This document shows positions 1 to 5,517 of a stretch of DNA of 10,485 bases, piece by piece. Position numbers and translations under genes: made by a program. The DNA comes from Pseudolabrys sp. (GTDB taxonomy: Bacteria > Pseudomonadota > Alphaproteobacteria > Rhizobiales > Xanthobacteraceae). Where the stretch lies: the NCBI GenBank assembly GCA_019246455.1, contig JAFAQJ010000127.1:1-10485 (forward strand), read 5' to 3'. How positions within the stretch are numbered: position 1 is the first letter of the stretch; each line of letters starts with the position of its first letter. Under the pieces are notes generated by a model, which saw only the letters and a list, made by a program, of their open reading frames with translations, made no database searches and was not told the DNA's origin.

Positions 1-210
1 ATCACGCAGGCCCTTTGCATCGCGATTGCCGACGTCGCCGACTACGCGGTGGCGCATCCGCAAACCGTCAAGATCAATCCCGCTAACTTCTCGCCGACCG
101 ACGCCAAGACCCGGGACGAACTCATGAAGCTGGTGGCCGTGGTGCAGGCGCGCGGCAAGGATCACGCCGAATCGCAGAAGCGGCTGCAGGTGGTGCTATA
201 CGGCGGCTGA
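1..210 (+). CDS. C-terminal fragment of an unrecognised protein
   Basis: An open frame runs from the first base of the window to a TGA at 208-210, giving 69 residues of a protein whose start lies outside. The visible part is soluble-looking and mostly helical, with no transmembrane segment. It has an alanine-rich stretch (ALCIAIADVADYAVAHP) and ends in VVLYGG. I do not recognise the family and assign no function. Codon use is the same high-GC style as its neighbours. It converges on the enoyl-CoA hydratase gene with only 3 bases between the two stop codons, and no hairpin terminator is visible there. The call as real coding sequence rests on the absence of stops, the GC3 bias and the tight fit against the convergent neighbour. 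Confidence 0.6.
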   Translation: MTQALCIAIADVADYAVAHPQTVKINPANFSPTDAKTRDELMKLVAVVQARGKDHAESQKRLQVVLYGG

Positions 211-213
211 CGT

Positions 214-987
214 CTATCTGTGCTTCCAATCCGGCTTGCGCTTCTCGATGAAGGCTTTCATGCCTTCCTTCTGATCCTGCGTCGCGAACAGCGAATGGAA
301 CACGCGCCTCTCGAAGCGGATGCCTTCGGCGAGCGTGGTCTCGAAGGCGCGATTGACCGCTTCCTTGGCGATCAGCACCGACGGCAGCGACATCGAGGCG
401 ATGGTTTCGGCGGTCTTCATCGCTTCGTCCATCAGGCTCGCCAGCGGCACGACGCGCGCGACGAGGTTTGACCGCTCGGCTTCGGCCGCGTCCATCATGC
501 GGCCGGTGAGATTCATCTCCATCGCCTTCGACTTCCCGATGGCACGGGTCAGACGCTGGGTGCCGCCGATGCCCGGAATGACACCGAGCTTGATCTCGGG
601 CTGACCAAACTTGGCGTTGTCGGCGGCGATGATGATGTCGCACATCATCGCGAGTTCGCAGCCGCCGCCGAGCGCGAAGCCCGCGACCGCGGCGATCACA
701 GGCTTGCGCGCACGCGCCGCCTCGTCCCAATCGCCGGCGAAATTGCCGAGCAGCGCTTCGTTGTAGGTCTTGTCGGCCATCTCCTTGATGTCGGCGCCGG
801 CGGCGAAGGCCTTCTCGTTGCCCGTGATGATCATGCAGCCAATGTTGGCGTCCTTGTCGAATGCCTTCACGGCTTCGCCGAGTTCGGCTTTCAGCGCGGT
901 ATTGAGCGCGTTCAGCGCATTCGGCCGGTTGAGCCGAATGATACCGACCCGGCTTTTGGTTTCGACGACGATATTTTCGTAAACCAT
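214..987 (-). CDS. Enoyl-CoA hydratase (crotonase family)
   Basis: The gene encodes a 257-residue crotonase-fold enzyme, predicted to hydrate trans-2-enoyl-CoA to 3-hydroxyacyl-CoA in fatty-acid or related acyl-CoA degradation in the cytoplasm. Both catalytic glutamates of the true hydratases are present: E111 in [11 protein letters not shown] and E131 in [13 protein letters not shown]. The oxyanion-hole and CoA-binding segment [10 protein letters not shown] lies near residues 61-70, and [18 protein letters not shown] follows the second glutamate. The sequence closely resembles mitochondrial short-chain enoyl-CoA hydratase, and the length is normal for the family. I chose the ATG at 987 because AGGAG (minus strand, 997-993) lies 5 bases upstream. 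The in-frame GTG at 993 overlaps that Shine-Dalgarno sequence and cannot use it. The gene is last in the mutM-tctC-echA operon, 2 bases after the binding-protein stop. The physiological substrate is unknown. Confidence 0.95.
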   Translation of the reverse strand: MVYENIVVETKSRVGIIRLNRPNALNALNTALKAELGEAVKAFDKDANIGCMIITGNEKAFAAGADIKEMADKTYNEALLGNFAGDWDEAARARKPVIAAVAGFALGGGCELAMMCDIIIAADNAKFGQPEIKLGVIPGIGGTQRLTRAIGKSKAMEMNLTGRMMDAAEAERSNLVARVVPLASLMDEAMKTAETIASMSLPSVLIAKEAVNRAFETTLAEGIRFERRVFHSLFATQDQKEGMKAFIEKRKPDWKHR

Positions 988-989
988 GT

Positions 990-1952
990 TCACTCCTGCA
1001 ATTTGATGCCGGCGCGCTCAATGACGGCCTTCCATTTCGCGGAATCGGCCTTAATCACCGAGGCATATTCCTCCGGCGTGCCGGGCGCGGCGTCTTCGCC
1101 GATCAATTTCATTCGGTCGGTAATCAACTGCGACCGTAGCGCCTCATTGAGCGCCTTATTGAGGCGATCGACCAGCGGGCGTGGCGTTTTCGCCGGCACG
1201 ACGATGCCGAGCCAAGTCACGTCGACATAACCTGGCACGCCAGCTTCCTGAATGGTTGGTACATTAGGGAACGCCGCGGAGCGCTTCTCGCCGCTAATGC
1301 CGACCGCGCGCAGCCGCCCGTCGAGAATGAACGGGGCCATCGAGGCGAGGCCTTCGAACATCATGTCGACACGGCCGGCCATCAGGTCGTTGATCGCGGG
1401 CGCGCCGCCCCGGTATGAGACGTGAGTGATCTGCGTGCCCGTCATGTATTTGAACAGCTCCGCGCCGACATGGCCGGGCGAGCCGGTGCCCGAGGACGCG
1501 ACGGTGAGCTTTCCGGGATTCTTCTTCGCTAGGTCAATCAGTTCCTGCACCGATCCGACCTGAAGCTGCGGCGATATCGCTAGGATCAGATAGCCGCGAG
1601 CGATCATGCCGACCGGCACAAAGTCATTCTCGATGTCGTACGGCACTTTGGCCAGCATGTGCGGCGTCAGCGCCATGCCGCCGATCAGGCCGATACCCAT
1701 CGTGTAGCCGTCCGGCGCCGCCTTCGCGATGGCATCGAGGCCGATGGCGAAAGCGCCGCCAGGACGGTTCTCGACTACGATCTGCTGGCCGAGCGATTTA
1801 CCCATCTCGGCGCCGACGAGCCGGGCGTAGAGATCGGAATTGGCGCCGGCGGCCTGCGGCACGATCAGGCGGATCGACCGGTCCGGATATTCGGCGAAGG
1901 CCGGCGCACCGAGCGCGCACAACACAACGGCCGCGAGAACGAACCGACACAT
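990..1952 (-). CDS. Tripartite tricarboxylate transporter substrate-binding protein (TctC/Bug family)
   Basis: The gene encodes a 320-residue periplasmic solute-binding protein of the Bug/TctC family, which captures small carboxylates or related compounds, classically for a TctAB membrane partner. The N-terminus is a clear Sec signal peptide ([20 protein letters not shown], likely cut before EYPDRS). Family hallmarks follow: [26 protein letters not shown], the DGYTMGIG segment, the [11 protein letters not shown] loop, [15 protein letters not shown], and [12 protein letters not shown] near the C-terminal domain. An upstream extension to 2081 is open, but it would bury the signal peptide and overlap mutM. 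The ATG at 1952 has AAGGAAA (1964-1958) at good spacing. No tctA or tctB is nearby, so it is an orphan receptor, common in this family. It lies between mutM (44-base gap) and enoyl-CoA hydratase (2-base gap). The ligand cannot be told from sequence. Confidence 0.93.
   Translation of the reverse strand: MCRFVLAAVVLCALGAPAFAEYPDRSIRLIVPQAAGANSDLYARLVGAEMGKSLGQQIVVENRPGGAFAIGLDAIAKAAPDGYTMGIGLIGGMALTPHMLAKVPYDIENDFVPVGMIARGYLILAISPQLQVGSVQELIDLAKKNPGKLTVASSGTGSPGHVGAELFKYMTGTQITHVSYRGGAPAINDLMAGRVDMMFEGLASMAPFILDGRLRAVGISGEKRSAAFPNVPTIQEAGVPGYVDVTWLGIVVPAKTPRPLVDRLNKALNEALRSQLITDRMKLIGEDAAPGTPEEYASVIKADSAKWKAVIERAGIKLQE
993..997 (-). promoter_or_regulatory. Ribosome-binding site of enoyl-CoA hydratase, overlapping the upstream stop codon
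   Basis: On the minus strand AGGAG occupies 997-993, and the TGA of the binding-protein gene (992-990) follows immediately. The ATG of the hydratase starts at 987, 5 bases from the Shine-Dalgarno sequence. This fixes the hydratase start at 987 rather than the GTG at 993, and suggests that ribosomes finishing the first gene reinitiate on the second. Confidence 0.7.
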
Positions 1953-1996
1953 GTCGCTTTCCTTCGCGGCCCTATCTCGTGGCCGCTTGTATCCCA

Positions 1997-2878
1997 TTAT
2001 TTCTGGCACGACGGGCACCAAAAGGTCGAGCGGCCGTTCTGCGTGAAGCGTTTCACTTTGCCCTTGCAGCCGCCCGGACATGGCCGCCCTTCGCGGTCAT
2101 AGACCAGAAAATTGTGCTGGAAATCGCCGAGCGAGCCATCGGCACGGCGATGATCGCGCAGCGACGAGCCGCCGGCGGCAATCGCGTCGTTGAGCACTTT
2201 TTTGATGGCATCGACCAACGCGACCGCGCGCTCGTTCGGCTTGCCGTTGTGGTCCGCAATCGTCGAGGCCTTCCTTTCGGGAGAAAGGCGCGCACGGAAT
2301 AGAGCCTCGCAGGCATAGATGTTGCCGATGCCGGCAACGACGCGCTGGTCGAGCAGGGCCGACTTGAGGGACGTATTCTTTCCGGCGCAAGCTTGCGCCA
2401 GCATCGCTGCGTCGAACGCATTGCCGAGCGGCTCTGGCCCGATGTCCTTGAGCAGCTTCTCCTCGTCAAACTTAGCGCGCGGCACGATCTTCATCATGCC
2501 GAAGCGACGCGGATCGTTGAACGTCACCAGCGAACCGTTCGACATGTGAAACACGACGTGGTCGTGCTTCTCCAGTTTGCCTTTCTCATGATGATACGAA
2601 CCCGGCTGCAATTCCTTGCCGTGGTCCTTCACCACGCGGAATGACCCCGACATACCGAGATGCATCAGCAAAACGTCGCCTGACGACAGATCGACGACCA
2701 GATATTTGGCACGACGGCCGAGCCCTTCGACGGTCTTGCCTTCGAGCCGCGCCACGAAGTCCTTCGGCAGCGGCCAGCGCAGATCCTTGCGCCGTGCTTC
2801 GACCTTCTTGAAACGCGCGCCTTCCATCGCGGGCGCAAGTCCGCGGCGCACGGTCTCGACTTCAGGAAGCTCCGGCAT
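1997..2878 (-). CDS. mutM: Formamidopyrimidine-DNA glycosylase (Fpg)
   Basis: The gene encodes a 293-residue base-excision repair enzyme that removes 8-oxoguanine and formamidopyrimidines and nicks DNA by beta,delta-elimination. The mature N-terminus [13 protein letters not shown] supplies the catalytic Pro2 and Glu3, and Lys58 is in the RRAKYL motif. Other landmarks are LMHLGMSG (71-78), NDPRRFG (121-127), the helix-two-turn-helix around [18 protein letters not shown] (178-194), and the C-terminal zinc finger with [13 protein letters not shown] at the extreme end. The zinc ligands are C267, C271, C288 and C291. The first pair is spaced by three residues (CPGGC) rather than two as in E. coli. 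All catalytic parts are intact. The ATG at 2878 has GAGG about 7 bases upstream. It is first gene of the minus-strand operon and divergent from ubiE. The protein is somewhat longer than the E. coli enzyme owing to an insertion around residues 88-105. Confidence 0.98.
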   Translation of the reverse strand: MPELPEVETVRRGLAPAMEGARFKKVEARRKDLRWPLPKDFVARLEGKTVEGLGRRAKYLVVDLSSGDVLLMHLGMSGSFRVVKDHGKELQPGSYHHEKGKLEKHDHVVFHMSNGSLVTFNDPRRFGMMKIVPRAKFDEEKLLKDIGPEPLGNAFDAAMLAQACAGKNTSLKSALLDQRVVAGIGNIYACEALFRARLSPERKASTIADHNGKPNERAVALVDAIKKVLNDAIAAGGSSLRDHRRADGSLGDFQHNFLVYDREGRPCPGGCKGKVKRFTQNGRSTFWCPSCQK

Positions 2879-2966
2879 GGTTAACCTCGACAGGTTCCAG
2901 ACATAGCCTCCCCGGCGCAGGCGCGCTATGGTCCTGTCCGGTAACGAGAATTGGTCAGGTTGCGTG
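2879..2966. promoter_or_regulatory. Divergent mutM / ubiE intergenic region
   Basis: These 88 bases must carry promoters for both the leftward mutM operon and rightward ubiE. A perfect 6-base inverted repeat, CATAGC (2902-2907) and GCTATG (2925-2930), is separated by 17 bases. Each arm places a TATG-type -10-like hexamer on one strand: TATGTC reading left and TATGGT reading right. A smaller palindrome, AACCT-cgac-AGGTT (2883-2896), covers the mutM ribosome-binding site. No convincing TTGACA-like -35 was found for either direction, so promoter positions remain a guess. Only the divergent layout is certain. Confidence 0.5.
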
Positions 2967-3728
2967 ATGCCGCGTTCCGCCGAACAGACTCATTTCGGCT
3001 ACGAGACTATGCCGCTTGCCGACAAGCAGGCGCGGGTCGACAGCGTGTTTCATTCGGTGGCGCGGCGTTACGACCTGATGAACGACCTGATGTCCGGCGG
3101 CCTGCATCGTGCCTGGAAAGACGCGCTGGTCACCGCGGTCAACCCGCCAAAATCCGAACGCCCGTTCGCGTTGCTCGACGTCGCGGGCGGCACCGGCGAT
3201 ATCGCGCTGCGTGTGGTCGAAGCCGGCGGACCCGGCATCCACGCCACCGTCTGTGACATCAACGAGGACATGCTGTCGGTCGGCCGTAAGCGCGTCGAGA
3301 AGCTCGGTTGTGCCGATGCCCTCACCTTCATGCAGGGCAACGCCGAGGCGCTGCCCTTCCCCGACAAAAGCTTCGATTGCGTGGCGATCGCGTTCGGCGT
3401 CCGTAACGTGCCGCGCATCGCGCAGGCGTTGTCACAAGCGCATCGCGTGCTCAAGACCGGCGGGCGCTTTCTGTGCCTTGAATTCTCGCATGCCGACGTC
3501 CCCGGACTCGACACGCTTTATGAATTGTATTCGTTCAACGTCATTCCGCGACTGGGCGCGGCTGTCACTGGGGACCGCGAGGCCTACCAGTATCTTGTCG
3601 AGTCGATCCGCAAGTTTCCCGCGCCCAAGGCGTTCGCGCGGATGCTCACCGACGCGGGCTTGCGACGCGTGTCGTTCACCCCAATGACCGGCGGCGTCGT
3701 GGCGCTGCATTCGGGCTGGCGGTTGTAA
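2967..3728 (+). CDS. ubiE: Demethylmenaquinone/2-methoxy-6-polyprenyl-1,4-benzoquinol C-methyltransferase UbiE
   Basis: The gene encodes a 253-residue class I SAM-dependent methyltransferase that carries out the C-methylation step of ubiquinone synthesis. Family motifs occur in order: [21 protein letters not shown] (about 31-51), the SAM-binding glycine loop LDVAGGTGD (70-78), acidic D97 in [18 protein letters not shown] (125-137), AFGVRNVP (142-149), [12 protein letters not shown], then [17 protein letters not shown] (202-218) and the C-terminal [13 protein letters not shown]. The last block is characteristic of UbiE/COQ5. Upstream in-frame starts exist at 2928 (ATG) and 2964 (GTG). I prefer the ATG at 2967, which has AGGT about 7 bases upstream and gives [16 protein letters not shown], the usual sort of N-terminus. 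ubiB follows after 2 bases, so the two are almost certainly co-transcribed and translationally coupled. Confidence 0.97.
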   Translation: MPRSAEQTHFGYETMPLADKQARVDSVFHSVARRYDLMNDLMSGGLHRAWKDALVTAVNPPKSERPFALLDVAGGTGDIALRVVEAGGPGIHATVCDINEDMLSVGRKRVEKLGCADALTFMQGNAEALPFPDKSFDCVAIAFGVRNVPRIAQALSQAHRVLKTGGRFLCLEFSHADVPGLDTLYELYSFNVIPRLGAAVTGDREAYQYLVESIRKFPAPKAFARMLTDAGLRRVSFTPMTGGVVALHSGWRL

Positions 3729-3730
3729 AC

Positions 3731-5299
3731 GTGGGCGTCTCGCATCTCATCCGGCTGTCACGTGCCGGTTTGGTGTTCGCGCGCGAGGGCGTGTTCGCGC
3801 TGGTCGATCCGCGGCCGCTGCCGGTTTCCGCGCGTGTCGGCATTTCGCTGGCGCGGCTGATCGAGCGGCGCGACACCGCCAAAGGCGGCACCCGGCGGCT
3901 CGCTGCGGCACTGACGCGGCTCGGCCCAACCTACGTGAAGCTCGGGCAGTTTCTGGCGACGCGGCCCGACGTGGTCGGCGCCGCGATTGCGACCGAACTC
4001 GAAAGCCTCCAGGACAAGATGGCGCCGTTTCCGCAAAGCGAAGCGGAAACAATGGTGGCGCGCGCGCTGGGCAAGCCATTGAGCGAGGTATTCGTCTCGT
4101 TTGGGCCGGCGGTCGCGGCGGCGTCGATCGCGCAGGTGCACAAGGCCGAAGTGCCCAATGGCGGCGAACGCAAGACCGTCGCGGTGAAAGTGCTGCGGCC
4201 CGGTGTCGATCGCCGCTTCAAGGCCGATCTCGACTCGTTCTTCTATGCCGCGCGCAAGGCCGAGGCGATGTCGCTTGAGGCGCAGCGGCTGAGGCTGATC
4301 GAGGTGGTGGCGACACTCGCGCGCTCGGTTGCGATCGAGATGGATTTCCGGCTCGAAGCCGCGGCGCTGTCCGAGATGGCGGAGAATACGAAAGACGATA
4401 CCGACTTCCACGTCCCGGCGGTCGACTGGAACCGCACCGCGCGCGAAGCGCTAACGCTCGAATGGATCGACGGCACGCCGCTCAACGACCGCGCCGCACT
4501 CGCGGCGAAAGGCTTCGATCTCCCTGCGCTCGGCCGCCGCGTGATCCAGAGTTTCTTGCGCCACGCATTGCGCGACGGCTTCTTCCACGCTGACATGCAC
4601 CCCGGCAATCTGTTCGTCGATAACGAGGGGCGTCTCGTCGCCGTTGACTTCGGCATCATGGGCCGGCTCGGCCCGAAAGAGCGTATGTTCCTCGCGGAGA
4701 TCCTCTACGGCTTCATCACCCGCGACTACCTGCGGGTTGCGCAGGTGCATTTCGACGCCGGCTATGTGCCACGGCAGCATTCAGTCGAGAATTTCGCGCA
4801 GGCGATCCGCGCTATTGGCGAACCAATCCATAACCGCACCGCCGAAGACATCTCGATGGCGAAGCTATTGTCGCTACTGTTCGAGGTGACTGCATTGTTC
4901 GACATGCGCACGCGGCCGGAACTGATCCTGCTGCAAAAGACGATGGTAGTGGTCGAGGGCGTCGGCCGCTCGCTCGACCCGAAGCTCGATATGTGGACGA
5001 CCGCCGATCCCGTGGTGCGCGAATGGATCGAACGGCATCTGGGGCCCGCGGGGCGGCTCGAAAGCGCGGCGGAAGGCGCCGGCGAAGTCGGGCGTTTTCT
5101 CGCGCGGGTGCCGGCGCTACTAACCCGCGCGGTCAATCTCGCCGATCAGCTCGATGCCATCACCCGCGACGGCCTAATCCTGGCACCCGACACGGTTGCC
5201 GCCATTGCCGCGGCCGAGACCCGCAAGGAACGCTGGAAGACCGTGGCGCTGTGGGTGATCGCCGCGCTGCTCGCCGGCCTCCTCATCGCGATTCTGTAG
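3731..5299 (+). CDS. ubiB: Ubiquinone biosynthesis atypical protein kinase-like ATPase UbiB
   Basis: The gene encodes a 522-residue UbiB/ABC1/ADCK family protein needed for ubiquinone synthesis, thought to act as a membrane-associated ATPase helping the Ubi enzymes. Visible features are the family-specific KxGQ motif (GPTYVKLGQFLATRPD, K70-Q73), the alanine-rich nucleotide loop AAASIAQVH (129-137) that replaces the usual glycine loop, VAVKVLRPGV with the kinase lysine K153, the ExD motif in AIEMDFRLEA (E203, D205), the catalytic loop FFHADMHPGNLFV (285-297) and VDFGIMG (305-311). A C-terminal hydrophobic segment (about 504-522, ALWVIAALLAGLLIAIL) anchors it in the inner membrane. A single such span is seen here. 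The start is a GTG 2 bases after the ubiE stop, with GGCGG about 8 bases upstream. An 86-base gap with its own regulatory repeats separates it from coaBC. Confidence 0.97.
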   Translation: MGVSHLIRLSRAGLVFAREGVFALVDPRPLPVSARVGISLARLIERRDTAKGGTRRLAAALTRLGPTYVKLGQFLATRPDVVGAAIATELESLQDKMAPFPQSEAETMVARALGKPLSEVFVSFGPAVAAASIAQVHKAEVPNGGERKTVAVKVLRPGVDRRFKADLDSFFYAARKAEAMSLEAQRLRLIEVVATLARSVAIEMDFRLEAAALSEMAENTKDDTDFHVPAVDWNRTAREALTLEWIDGTPLNDRAALAAKGFDLPALGRRVIQSFLRHALRDGFFHADMHPGNLFVDNEGRLVAVDFGIMGRLGPKERMFLAEILYGFITRDYLRVAQVHFDAGYVPRQHSVENFAQAIRAIGEPIHNRTAEDISMAKLLSLLFEVTALFDMRTRPELILLQKTMVVVEGVGRSLDPKLDMWTTADPVVREWIERHLGPAGRLESAAEGAGEVGRFLARVPALLTRAVNLADQLDAITRDGLILAPDTVAAIAAAETRKERWKTVALWVIAALLAGLLIAIL

Positions 5300-5314
5300 C
5301 CGCCCGGCCCCGCA

Positions 5315-5342
5315 ATTGATTGCATTGATTGCATTGCAATCA
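5315..5342. repeat. Tandem and inverted half-sites upstream of coaBC (putative operator)
   Basis: Two exact tandem copies of ATTGATTGC lie at 5315-5323 and 5324-5332. The second copy also forms a perfect 7-base inverted repeat, TGATTGC (5326-5332), spacer ATT, GCAATCA (5336-5342). Read as half-sites, GATTGC occurs at 5318 and 5327 and its complement GCAATC at 5336, an exact 9-base spacing. Such regular AT-rich repeats in an otherwise high-GC chromosome, just upstream of a gene that begins with an antitoxin-type DNA-binding domain, suggest binding sites for that domain. The repeats are seen directly; their operator role is inferred. Confidence 0.55.
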
Positions 5343-5355
5343 TACGCTAGTGTAT
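5342..5355. repeat. Imperfect palindrome between the half-sites and the coaBC start
   Basis: ATACGCTAGTGTAT matches its own reverse complement at 12 of 14 positions, with mismatches only at positions 3 and 12 counted within the ACGC/GTGT portion on either side of a central CTAG. It abuts the GCAATCA arm on its left. GTAT/ATAC-type palindromes are common at antitoxin-controlled promoters in my recollection, so this may be a second operator. A TAGTGT hexamer inside it (5348-5353) lies 17 bases after TTGATT (5325-5330), a weak -10/-35 pair. Confidence 0.4.
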
Positions 5356-5375
5356 TGGTCCACCAAGCAAAATTC

Positions 5376-5379
5376 GAGG
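5376..5379 (+). promoter_or_regulatory. Ribosome-binding site setting the TTG start of coaBC
   Basis: GAGG at 5376-5379 lies 6 bases before the TTG at 5386, an ideal distance. No other candidate start nearby (TTG 5329, GTG 5350, internal GTG 5578) has a Shine-Dalgarno sequence at comparable spacing. The resulting N-terminus, MASLTVRQID, is exactly where FitA-type antitoxins begin. Confidence 0.65.
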
Positions 5380-5385
5380 CAGCCC

Positions 5386-5517
5386 TTGGCGTCCCTCACC
5401 GTACGACAAATCGACGAGGCGCTGAAGAAAAAGCTGCGGCTGCGGGCGGCGAAGAACGGCCGCTCGATGGAAGACGAAGTCCGCACGCTGTTGCGCGAGG
5501 CGGCAGACGAGGCCGGC
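5386..5517 (+). other. FitA/VapB-type ribbon-helix-helix domain within coaBC
   Basis: The first 44 codons of coaBC read as a complete antitoxin DNA-binding domain: beta-strand ASLTVRQ, helix A around EALKKKLRLRAAKNG, the typical GRSMEDEVR turn, and helix B through EVRTLLREAADEA. The pattern matches gonococcal FitA and many VapB proteins. The C-terminal toxin-wrapping segment of an antitoxin is absent, replaced by a short charged linker and the CoaC domain. No PIN-domain toxin gene is found in the window. The domain could bind DNA as a dimer. Confidence 0.8.

Noticed and set aside
122..1021. A 299-codon minus-strand open frame overlapping enoyl-CoA hydratase
   Set aside because: The translation is arginine-rich low-complexity with no recognisable domain. 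The frame overlapping it on the same strand encodes an unmistakable crotonase. It is a high-GC shadow frame.
1953..2081. Upstream extension of the binding-protein gene to 2081
   Set aside because: It would place 43 residues before a clear signal peptide and overlap the mutM zinc-finger codons.
3758..4411. A 217-codon minus-strand open frame opposite ubiB
   Set aside because: The plus strand carries the UbiB KxGQ, ExD and kinase-like motifs. The antisense translation is an arginine/histidine-rich shadow.
5329..5385. Upstream extension of coaBC to the TTG at 5329
   Set aside because: The extra 19 residues (MHCNHTLVYW...) resemble nothing, have no Shine-Dalgarno sequence and would translate through the operator-like repeats. 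The TTG at 5386 has a good site and the expected antitoxin N-terminus.
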